In this document: positions 1-5,899 of the stretch, piece by piece
Layout: the number at the start of each line of letters is the position of its first letter
Numbering within the stretch: position 1 is the first letter of the stretch
NCBI GenBank assembly: GCA_947483545.1
Contig: CANKNP010000205.1
Location: 1-9,392 of the forward strand
Reading direction: 5' to 3'
Length of the DNA: 9,392 nucleotides
Source of the DNA: Deltaproteobacteria bacterium
GTDB lineage: Bacteria; Myxococcota; UBA796; SXON01
Translations under genes and position numbers: made by a program
Notes under the pieces: model-generated
Database searches by the model: none
The model's input: the letters and a program-made list of their open reading frames with translations, nothing else
What the model was told of the DNA's origin: nothing

Positions 1-1
1 C

Positions 2-1069
2 GCCCGCACCACCTTCTCCCCCTCCGCGCCCACCACCCCCACCGTTTCCCTCACCCCCTCCTCCCCCAACGACACCGACGATCTCCTCTGCGCCGTGACC
101 TCCACCGATCCCGATGGCGACGTGGTCTCCTACACCTACGCCTGGTCCGTCAACGGCGCGGCGTCCACCCTCACGACCGACAGCATCCCCGCCGCCTCCA
201 CCACCCCCGGAGAGGTCTGGACCTGCTCGGTCACCGCCACCGATGGCACCTACGCCAGCGCGGGCGCCTCCGCGACTGTCACCATCGCCACCCCGATCGC
301 GGACTACGCCACCAATTACGGTTCGCTGATGATCGCGATCCCGGCGGGCACGTTCACCATGGGCGGGGGCGTCGCGGATAGCGCGAACGCCTACGTCGAC
401 CACGAGGTGACACTCACGCATGACTTCTGGATTGGGGAGAGCGAGGTGACCCAAGCTCAGTGGGCGGCCTGGACGTCTGGGTACGACACGACGCCGTCCT
501 ACCACTCCGGGTGCTCTGAGTGCCCCGTGGAGCAGATCTCCTGGGAGGGAGCGGCGATGTATGCGAACGCCCTCGCGGCCGCGGAAGGCCTGACGGAGTG
601 CTATGTGGGTGATGGTTCGGTCCTCGCGGCGGCCTACATTTGGGATCCCTATTCCTGTCCCGGCTACAGGCTGCCGACCGAAGCTGAGTGGGAGTACGCT
701 GCACGGGCCGGAGAGAACACGACCTATGCAGGCTCGGACGTCGCAGCAGACGTGGCCTGGACCACGGAGAACGCTGCTGGGGCGAGTCACCCCGTGTGTA
801 CACTTGCCAGGAATGACTGGGGTTTGTGTGACATGAGCGGGAATGAGGGGGAATACCTGAACGATTGGTACGGCGCGTCGTTCGGGGGCTACGCGGATGG
901 GCGCGCTGAGAGCGATCCGATCGGCCCCTCGTCGGGCACGTTCCGGGCGGTCCGGGCCGGCCAATGGAACTACCCTTCGAGCTGGTCCACGGTCTGCTAT
1001 CGTTCCTGGGGCTACATGAGCTACCCCGACAACGCGGTGGGTTTCCGCCTCGCCCGCACAATCCCCTGA
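2..1069 (+). CDS. Secreted Ig-like repeat plus FGE-sulfatase-fold protein (5' end outside window)
   Basis: The reading frame is open from the left edge of the window, so the true start lies upstream. A GTG at 95 is in frame but falls inside a domain and is not the start. Nucleotides about 44-295 encode one Ig/PKD-like unit (VSLTPSSPNDTDDLLC to SATVTIA) with two cysteines placed as in an Ig disulfide. From about 320 an FGE/SUMF1-like domain follows: IPAGTFTMG, HEVTLTHDFWIGESEVTQAQW, CPVEQISW, GYRLPTEAEWEYAARAG, GLCDMSGNEGEYLNDWY and a final GFRLARTIP. The catalytic Cys-x4-Cys of true sulfatase-activating enzymes is missing; the region has one cysteine (VCYRSWGY, codon 995-997). The usual RGGSW and NVWEW motifs are RAGQW and NEGEY. 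It is therefore probably an extracellular binding or structural version of the fold, not an active formylglycine-generating enzyme. Many paralogues of this architecture occur in myxobacterial genomes. Ligand and function are unknown. Confidence 0.85.
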   Translation, partial: ARTTFSPSAPTTPTVSLTPSSPNDTDDLLCAVTSTDPDGDVVSYTYAWSVNGAASTLTTDSIPAASTTPGEVWTCSVTATDGTYASAGASATVTIATPIADYATNYGSLMIAIPAGTFTMGGGVADSANAYVDHEVTLTHDFWIGESEVTQAQWAAWTSGYDTTPSYHSGCSECPVEQISWEGAAMYANALAAAEGLTECYVGDGSVLAAAYIWDPYSCPGYRLPTEAEWEYAARAGENTTYAGSDVAADVAWTTENAAGASHPVCTLARNDWGLCDMSGNEGEYLNDWYGASFGGYADGRAESDPIGPSSGTFRAVRAGQWNYPSSWSTVCYRSWGYMSYPDNAVGFRLARTIP

Positions 1070-1086
1070 TGGTTTCCCCAGGGAGG

Positions 1087-1109
1087 CCCGCCGGATGATC
1101 AGCGGCGGG
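1087..1109 (+). terminator. GC-rich hairpin just after the FGE-fold gene
   Basis: The arms CCCGCCG (1087-1093) and CGGCGGG (1103-1109) are perfectly complementary over 7 bp with a 9-nt loop. The hairpin begins 18 nt after the stop codon at 1067-1069. No T-run follows, so it is at best a weak or Rho-assisted terminator or an mRNA 3' stabiliser. Function is inferred from position only. Confidence 0.35.
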
Positions 1110-1183
1110 ACGACGGCGGTTTCGGAGGCTATCCGATGTGAGCGCGCCGCCCAAACAGCCCCGGCCCAAAAAAACCCCTCGCC

Positions 1184-1208
1184 GACAGTCGTCCGACGGA
1201 CGTCTGTC
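1184..1208. promoter_or_regulatory. 25-bp dyad, candidate activator or operator site
   Basis: The left arm GACAGTCGTCCG and right arm CGGACGTCTGTC flank a single central A at 1196. Eleven of the twelve positions pair; the only mismatch is T1189/T1203. The dyad centre lies about 103 bp before the transcription start predicted from the sigma-54 element at 1273-1287. That is the usual range for binding sites of sigma-54 enhancer-binding proteins. A seven-A tract (1168-1174) lies just upstream. The protein that binds is unknown; a repressor operator is the main alternative. Confidence 0.5.
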
Positions 1209-1272
1209 ACCCGTCCACTTGACACCCCTCCCAGTGCGCATCGCCAGCAAGCATCAACCGCCATTTTTCTCC

Positions 1273-1287
1273 TGGCACGGGGCTTGC
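1273..1287 (+). promoter_or_regulatory. Sigma-54 (RpoN) -24/-12 promoter of the rpn gene
   Basis: The sequence TGGCACG-GGGC-TTGC matches the established sigma-54 consensus TGGCACG-N4-TTGC at every fixed base, with the preferred C before it and G at the R position. Only the weakly conserved W after TTGC is missed (G at 1288). The -24 GG (1274-1275) and -12 GC (1286-1287) have correct spacing, and a T-run lies just upstream. The expected transcription start is about 1299, only 3 nt before the ATG at 1302, so the transcript would be almost leaderless. Confidence 0.6.
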
Positions 1288-1301
1288 GCTGTCGCCGGGC
1301 G

Positions 1302-2198
1302 ATGAGCACGCAGCCCGCCACACCTTTCGACGATGTCTTCAAGGACGCTGTCGACCGAGAGCCCGAGGCGCTCCTCGCGTTGTTGGGCATCACGTTGACC
1401 GGGCCGCCGGCACCGCTACCAACCGAGCTTCGCGTCTCCCTGCGGGCCGACTACGCTGCCATCGCCCCGATCTGCACCGGGCAGACCATCTTCCTGATCG
1501 AGTTTGAGCGCAACCCTGGTCGGGAGACGGGGCTTCGAATGTTGGGGTACGCTGGCGCCCACGCCCCCCACGGCTTGCCGATCGTGAGCATCCTTGTCGT
1601 GGCCAGCGATGGCCCGCGTCGCAAGATATCCGAGGTGGTCGCCCTGGGCGCGCTGCGCCTGGAGCTCAAGATCCTTCGGCTCCGAGATTGCGTCGGTCTG
1701 GAGAGCAACCCGGCCCTGGCGGAGCTCGCGTTGCTGTCTGTGCCGAAGCGCGACCGCGAGCGCACCCTCCAAGCCGCCGCCGAAACGCTGGTAGACGCCC
1801 ACCGCACCGACCAGTTAGGAAATTTGCTGCTCCTCGCCCGCACGCTGGGCGTGAACAGGTCTACACTACGAAAACTGGAGCATCGCATGAGCGTGTTGTT
1901 GAGACAGGCAAGGAGCGAAGGGCGCGAGGAAGGTCTGGAACAAGGCCTGGAACAAGGCCTGGAACGAGGCCTGGGGCAGGGGCTTGTCCGCGGGCGAGGT
2001 CAGGCGCTCGCGTTGGCGCTGCGGGCCACCGGGATGGTGGTGGGCCCAGAGCGGGTGCTCTCGCTCGGAGTGCTGAGCGACGACGAGGCGATGACCCTCC
2101 TTCGCGTCCGGCTGCGGGACCCCACCTCGGGGCTTGACGACCTGGTGGGCGCGCTTTCGGCGAACCCTCCGAAAGCGCCGAGTCCCCGGAGCGAGTGA
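1302..2198 (+). CDS. Rpn-family PD-(D/E)XK nuclease, full length (RpnL-like)
   Basis: This 298-aa protein has the layout of Rpn (recombination-promoting nuclease/putative transposase) proteins. An N-terminal FDDVFKDAV motif (9-17) leads into a PD-(D/E)XK-type core with D50 (LRADYAAI) and an EFE strand (67-69), followed by RMLGYAGAHA (79-88). After a linker with a short helix-turn-helix-like stretch (180-195), the C-terminus carries 4-residue repeats GREE GLEQ GLEQ GLER GLGQ GLVR GRGQ (207-234). Known Rpn proteins are DNA endonucleases that act in antiphage defence and are restrained by a C-terminal product of the same gene. The ATG at 1302 was chosen because the conserved N-terminus begins there. 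The frame stays open upstream to 1095, but that stretch holds the dyad and promoter. No Shine-Dalgarno precedes 1302. The usual third catalytic position (K or Q) is E69 here, so activity is uncertain. Its nearest neighbour downstream is convergent. Confidence 0.75.
   Translation: MSTQPATPFDDVFKDAVDREPEALLALLGITLTGPPAPLPTELRVSLRADYAAIAPICTGQTIFLIEFERNPGRETGLRMLGYAGAHAPHGLPIVSILVVASDGPRRKISEVVALGALRLELKILRLRDCVGLESNPALAELALLSVPKRDRERTLQAAAETLVDAHRTDQLGNLLLLARTLGVNRSTLRKLEHRMSVLLRQARSEGREEGLEQGLEQGLERGLGQGLVRGRGQALALALRATGMVVGPERVLSLGVLSDDEAMTLLRVRLRDPTSGLDDLVGALSANPPKAPSPRSE
1877..1880 (+). promoter_or_regulatory. Internal Shine-Dalgarno for the nested Rpn product
   Basis: GGAG lies 6 nt before an in-frame ATG at 1887-1889, inside the rpn gene. 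The spacing is good, and the upstream bases (tacactacgaaaac) are more AT-rich than the surrounding gene, as expected for an accessible start. The annotated full-length start at 1302 has no comparable site. Confidence 0.55.
1887..2198 (+). CDS. Nested C-terminal Rpn product (candidate RpnS-type antitoxin)
   Basis: This is an in-frame internal translation start within rpn, giving a 103-aa protein equal to residues 196-298 of the full-length form (MSVLLRQARSEGREE...). It excludes the whole nuclease core and keeps the 4-residue repeat helix and the C-terminal domain. Published work on E. coli Rpn proteins showed that the small C-terminal domain is translated separately and directly blocks the toxic full-length nuclease, with a dimer interface on a helix that carries variable numbers of four-residue repeats. 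The internal GGAG with 6-nt spacing, the position of the start at the domain boundary and the repeats all fit that model. No internal promoter is clear: TACACT at 1862-1867 has no partner -35. Expression and antitoxin activity are inferred. Confidence 0.5.
   Translation: MSVLLRQARSEGREEGLEQGLEQGLERGLGQGLVRGRGQALALALRATGMVVGPERVLSLGVLSDDEAMTLLRVRLRDPTSGLDDLVGALSANPPKAPSPRSE
1932..1979 (+). repeat. 12-bp tandem repeat coding GLEQ-type units
   Basis: Four in-phase 12-bp units (ggtctggaacaa, ggcctggaacaa, ggcctggaacga, ggcctggggcag) encode GLEQ, GLEQ, GLER and GLGQ. Degenerate units extend the array to 1920-2003 (GREE before; GLVR and GRGQ after). The 12-bp period keeps the frame, so slippage would change the length of the helix without disrupting the protein. 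Confidence 0.85.
2151..2178. terminator. Perfect 10-bp hairpin at a convergent gene junction
   Basis: GCGCTTTCGG (2151-2160) and CCGAAAGCGC (2169-2178) are exact reverse complements with an 8-nt loop. The hairpin lies inside the last codons of rpn, ending 20 nt before its stop, and about 45 nt beyond the stop of the minus-strand cytochrome gene. No T-run flanks either side. It may act as the 3' end structure of the minus-strand transcript, or on both strands. Confidence 0.45.
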
Positions 2199-2222
2199 AG
2201 CAGGGAGGGAGGGGTCAAACGG

Positions 2223-4181
2223 CTACAACGACCGCAAATACGCCTCCAAATCCTCCATCTCCGCATCCGTCAGCCCGGACGCATCCCCCATCCGACCCGA
2301 CCGCGAGGTCTCGAGCACCGCCATCAGGCTCGGCGCGGAGCCGTCGTGCAGGTACGGGGCGGTCGCGCCGATCCCGAGGAGCGTTGGGGTGTTGACCCCA
2401 GCCAGCCCGTAGAGATCGTGGGACAGGTTGTCGGTGAACAACGGCGCGGGGTGACAGCTCCCGCAGGCCAGATCCTCGCGGTTGAAGAGCACTTCTCCCC
2501 GGGAGATCGCGGAGGCGTCGAGCCCGGTCTCGGTCACGTCTGGCGTGCGCAAGGTGCCCACGTAGGTCTGGATGTCGGCCACATCGTCGTCGGTGATGTC
2601 GTCGCCTCCCATGCGCGTCTGGCTGGTCTCCATGGCCTCGTCGGCGACGGTGGCCATGCCGTTGGTCCAGGTGAAAGGCGCGGTCTCGTTCACGACGCCG
2701 CTGGAGAGGTTCATGGTCTGGCGCGGCCCGTTGGAGAGTGGCCAGGTGAGCCCATCGTTGCGGCCGTCGAGGTGGCAGGTGGCGCAGGAGACGCCGGACC
2801 CGGGCGCGGACATGTGGGTGCTGGTCGCGGAGTAGAACAGGCGGCGGCCGCGATCGGCGTCTGCGGAGAGGCTGCCAAGCTCGATCTCCGTGCCGGCTTC
2901 GCCCTGGTACATCGACTCCATGAAGAAGTCTTCGCTGATCTGATCCTGGAGCAGGCGGTCCGCCTCGTCGGGGCGCAACGGCCCGATGGACCGGTCGAGA
3001 AAGCTGTGCACGTAGGGCTTGTCGTCCAGAAACGCGATGCCGCGCGGGCCATCGTTCACCGACGCGAAGACGGAGGGGGACTGCCAGAAGCCGCCTTGGG
3101 AGGGCGTGATGCTACCGCCGCTGTCGAACTCGCAGAAATTGCAACCGTCGTCGGCTGCGAAGATGGGATCGGCGGAGAGGGTGATGACGGTGTGGGAGCC
3201 CTCCATGCTGGTCCAGATGGTGTTCCCATCGGGGGCGAAGCGGGCGTTGGTCAGGTAGCTACGGGCGGTGAAGCTGTCCTCGTCGTCGAGGGGGTCGGGC
3301 GCGGTGCCGGCGACGAAGATGGGCTTGGCCTCGTCCCCATCCGCGTTGCCGACGCTGTCGAGCGGGATGACGACGACGCCGGGGTTCAAGCGCGAGATGC
3401 CCAGGCCGGTCGAGCCGTAGCCGCCGGAGCTGGTCCGGCCGGTGTCGAAGCCTTCGCCGTCCGGGATGATCGGGGTCTCGTTGTCCACGAAGAGCGCGGG
3501 GACTGCGAGGGAGCGGCCGTCGGGGGAGACGGAGGGATCGCCGGTGATGCGCCGAGTAAGGTCCACGTCGGAATCGTCGCCAGCGCCACCGACGCGCGGG
3601 AGCTCGATCTCCTCGACGGTGCCGCCGTCCTGCAGGCCGATGCGCGAGAGCGTGCCACCGACCGCGCTCGCCACGAACAACGACCTGTCGCTTGGGTGCA
3701 AGGCTATCCAGGAGGGGTGACCCTCGACGGTCCAGCTCCGGAGCACCCCGAGGGTCTCGCCATCGATCTCCCAGACGCTGTTGGCCTGCGAGTTCGCCAC
3801 GTACACCCGCTTGCCGTTCTCGCTCGCGACGATGCCGATGGGCTCGGCGTCCACCTCGATGCGGTCCACGACCACCAGGGCGCTCCCGCTGTCTTCCAGT
3901 ACGACCACGGCGCGCTCGGCCCGAAGCGTCACGAAGATCTGCGTCTTGGTGCGGGCGATACGGGTAGGCTCACTGCCGACCGAGACTGTCGAGAGCAGGC
4001 CGGTGGCTGGGACGAACCGGGAGACCGTGCCTTCGTCCACGTTCACGGCGTACAAGGCCTTGCCGTCCGCGGAGCCCACCAGGGTGCTGCTGCCGGTGGC
4101 GAAGGTCTTGTCGTTGAGGGCGCCGGCACAGCCCCCGAGCGCCGCCGAGACGGCGAGGGTGACGAGGAGGGTGCGGAACAT
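2223..4181 (-). CDS. Lipoprotein with beta-propeller and di-haem cytochrome c domain
   Basis: This 652-aa protein begins with a lipoprotein signal (MFRTLLVTLA, lipobox LGGC with Cys18). The ATG at 4181 was chosen because GGAG precedes it by 9 nt and the signal peptide starts there; the in-frame ATG 16 codons upstream adds a non-signal stretch. Residues about 30-390 form YVTN/NHL-like propeller blades (SADGKALYAVN, ENGKRVYVANSQANSVWEID, FAPDGNTIWTSM). Residues about 435-652 resemble the MauG/di-haem cytochrome c peroxidase group, with haem sites CATCH (466-470) and CGSCH (573-577) and the motif NTPTLLGIGATAPYLHDGS. A further pair of cysteines (CNFC, 347-350) lacks the haem histidine. The product is probably anchored to a periplasm-facing or surface membrane and transfers electrons or reduces peroxide. 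Its substrate is unknown, and the propeller may bind a partner or ligand. The gene appears monocistronic, divergent from the acyl-CoA dehydrogenase gene. Confidence 0.85.
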   Translation of the reverse strand: MFRTLLVTLAVSAALGGCAGALNDKTFATGSSTLVGSADGKALYAVNVDEGTVSRFVPATGLLSTVSVGSEPTRIARTKTQIFVTLRAERAVVVLEDSGSALVVVDRIEVDAEPIGIVASENGKRVYVANSQANSVWEIDGETLGVLRSWTVEGHPSWIALHPSDRSLFVASAVGGTLSRIGLQDGGTVEEIELPRVGGAGDDSDVDLTRRITGDPSVSPDGRSLAVPALFVDNETPIIPDGEGFDTGRTSSGGYGSTGLGISRLNPGVVVIPLDSVGNADGDEAKPIFVAGTAPDPLDDEDSFTARSYLTNARFAPDGNTIWTSMEGSHTVITLSADPIFAADDGCNFCEFDSGGSITPSQGGFWQSPSVFASVNDGPRGIAFLDDKPYVHSFLDRSIGPLRPDEADRLLQDQISEDFFMESMYQGEAGTEIELGSLSADADRGRRLFYSATSTHMSAPGSGVSCATCHLDGRNDGLTWPLSNGPRQTMNLSSGVVNETAPFTWTNGMATVADEAMETSQTRMGGDDITDDDVADIQTYVGTLRTPDVTETGLDASAISRGEVLFNREDLACGSCHPAPLFTDNLSHDLYGLAGVNTPTLLGIGATAPYLHDGSAPSLMAVLETSRSGRMGDASGLTDAEMEDLEAYLRSL

Positions 4182-4270
4182 GTGTGAAACTCCGAGCGGT
4201 GCCCATCCGCAGTTTGACATGAGGTCCACAGGCCAGCAACGGCTTTCCCGGGTTCGGAATACTTGGCCGC
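4182..4270. other. 89-bp divergent promoter region
   Basis: This gap separates the divergent cytochrome lipoprotein (minus) and acyl-CoA dehydrogenase (plus) genes, so it must carry both promoters. GGAG for the minus-strand gene lies in it. TTGACA at 4214-4219 has no acceptable -10 at 16-18 bp on the plus strand. No convincing promoter boxes or operator could be assigned. Confidence 0.4.
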
Positions 4271-5899
4271 ATGTCCACCGACACCGCCCCCGGCCCCGAC
4301 TCCGCCCGCGCCGCCTTCGCCGAGTGGCGGGAGCGCACCGCCCACGACTGGCTCGCCGACGATCCGCATTTTACCTCGCTCGCCCCGCCGATCCCCGAGC
4401 TGGCGCCCTTCGCTCGCCGCTGTGCGACGGACATCGACGCTTGGGCCGGCAACACGAACCGCGACGAGCACCTTCCACGGCTGCAACGCTTCGATCCCGA
4501 CGGGCGACGCACCGAGAACATCGTGTTTCACCCCGACCACGAGCGCATCGGCGAGGCCATCTGGGACGTGGACCTGCTCGGCCGCTACAGGGCGCCAGGG
4601 CACGAGCGCGAGACGCTTTCGCTGCTCTACCTGCTCGCTCAGAACGGCGAAGGGGGCTGGTGTTGTCCGATGGCCTGCACCGCAGGGATGATCAAGGTGT
4701 GTCAGCAGGCGGAAGGGCTCCCGCCGGATTGGCTGCCGTCGCTTTTGATACAGGACTTCGCGAAGATGTATCACGCGAGTCAATTCCTCACTGAGATCCA
4801 GGGTGGTTCGGATGTGGGTGCCAATGTATTGGTGTCTCAACCTGCCGAGGGTGCGCTCGGTGAGCAAGGCTGGTGGTGCCTCTCAGGGGAGAAGTGGTTC
4901 TGCTCGGTCATCGACGCGCGGCTGTTCCTGGTGACAGCCCGGCCGGAAGGGGCGCCGAAAGGCACGCCAGGGGTGCGGGCGTATGTCGTGCCCCGGTCAC
5001 TCCCTGGGTTGAGCCCCAAGGATCCGGCGTCGGCGCCGAACCGATACATGGTGAGACGTCTCAAGTGGAAGCTCGGCACGCGGTCGATGGCGTCGGGCGA
5101 GGTGGACTTCCAAGGCGCCTATGGCTGGCCGGTCGCCGACTTTGGCAAGACGGTGGAGATCGTGCTCAACACCTCGCGGTTGTACAACGCGATCTGCGCT
5201 TCGGCGATCCTGCAACGGGCCTGGAGGGAGGCCGACGGCTACGCCCGGACCCGTCGCGCTTTTGGGCACGCCATCGTGGACTTTCCCGCGGTCGCCCGAA
5301 CCCTCGCAAAGTTGAAGGTGGAAGCCCACGCCGCCCGCTCGCTCACGTTCCACCTCGCCTCGCTCTCCGACGAGCTGGCCGTGCGTCCCACCCCCGAAGG
5401 TCCCGTCATCTTCCGCATGCTGGTGAACCTCAACAAGATCTGGACAGCGTTGACGTGTCCGGCCGGCGTGCGTGACGCCATCGAGGTGCTCGGCGGCAAC
5501 GGCGCGATCGAGGAGTTCTCGGTGCTGCCCAGGCTGCTGCGAGACAGCATCGTGCTGGAGGCCTGGGAGGGGGGCCACGGGGTTCTGTGCGCCCAGCTGC
5601 TCAAGGACTGCAAGCGCGGGTTGCACCTGCCGATGTTCGCGCATCTGCGCGCGATGGCGTCGGACCCAGCCAAGGTGGACGCGCTGGCGGCACTGTGGGA
5701 GGCCACGTTGGTTCGCAAGGACGTCGAGATCGTCTGGCGGGATCTGATCGAGCAAAGCCGCGCGACGGTGCAGGGCCTGATGATGCAAGTGCAGGGCGTT
5801 CCTGGATGTATCACCGACCACTTCTCGGCCCTGCAGGGCGGGATCAACCCGCTGGACGATCCCAACCTTGGCGAGCGCATTCGCGCGGTGGTGGGGTGA
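4271..5899 (+). CDS. AidB-type acyl-CoA dehydrogenase family flavoprotein
   Basis: This 542-aa protein has the length and order of AidB (541 aa in E. coli) rather than of an ordinary acyl-CoA dehydrogenase of about 380 aa. An AidB-like N-terminal extension (GRRTENIVFHPDH) precedes the FAD-contact motif LTEIQGGSDVGAN (173-185), SGEKWFCS (205-212), KLGTRSMASGEVDF, a C-terminal helical bundle with VLGGNGAIEE, and LPRLLRDSIVLEAWEGG. E433 in AWEGG sits at the catalytic-base position of the superfamily. The following residues are GHG instead of the GSGN of AidB or the GTSQ of fatty-acid dehydrogenases, so the flavin and substrate pocket may differ. AidB is part of the E. coli alkylation (Ada) response and binds DNA and flavin; its precise reaction is unsettled. 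Here the gene overlaps the next by 4 bp. The start has no strong ribosome binding site (GGAA lies 11 nt upstream). A fatty acyl-CoA substrate remains possible. Confidence 0.85.
   Translation: MSTDTAPGPDSARAAFAEWRERTAHDWLADDPHFTSLAPPIPELAPFARRCATDIDAWAGNTNRDEHLPRLQRFDPDGRRTENIVFHPDHERIGEAIWDVDLLGRYRAPGHERETLSLLYLLAQNGEGGWCCPMACTAGMIKVCQQAEGLPPDWLPSLLIQDFAKMYHASQFLTEIQGGSDVGANVLVSQPAEGALGEQGWWCLSGEKWFCSVIDARLFLVTARPEGAPKGTPGVRAYVVPRSLPGLSPKDPASAPNRYMVRRLKWKLGTRSMASGEVDFQGAYGWPVADFGKTVEIVLNTSRLYNAICASAILQRAWREADGYARTRRAFGHAIVDFPAVARTLAKLKVEAHAARSLTFHLASLSDELAVRPTPEGPVIFRMLVNLNKIWTALTCPAGVRDAIEVLGGNGAIEEFSVLPRLLRDSIVLEAWEGGHGVLCAQLLKDCKRGLHLPMFAHLRAMASDPAKVDALAALWEATLVRKDVEIVWRDLIEQSRATVQGLMMQVQGVPGCITDHFSALQGGINPLDDPNLGERIRAVVG

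Noticed and set aside
1219..1224. TTGACA as a -35 box for rpn
   Set aside because: No acceptable -10 hexamer at 16-18 bp, and the sigma-54 element just downstream is far stronger.
414..1250. Minus-strand open frame opposite the FGE-fold gene
   Set aside because: Arg/Pro/Ser-rich translation typical of antisense in high-GC DNA, and the plus strand has clear FGE motifs.
1095..1301. Upstream in-frame extension of the rpn gene from an ATG at 1095
   Set aside because: The stretch contains the dyad and the sigma-54 element, its translation (basic, Pro/Ser/Thr-rich) shows no family features, and the conserved Rpn N-terminus begins at 1302.
2346..4187. Very long plus-strand open frame (about 613 codons) opposite the cytochrome gene
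   Set aside because: Its translation is low-complexity Gly/Val/Ala/Asp-rich without domains, whereas the minus strand has a signal peptide, propeller repeats and two haem motifs. It is a high-GC antisense artefact.
4214..4219. TTGACA as a -35 box for the acyl-CoA dehydrogenase gene
   Set aside because: No -10-like hexamer at proper spacing; AATACT at 4258 is 38 bp away.
5587..5895. Upstream extension of the CPBP protease frame into the acyl-CoA dehydrogenase gene
   Set aside because: The extension is the out-of-frame shadow of the dehydrogenase. The GTG at 5896 gives the normal family length and a classical stop-start overlap.
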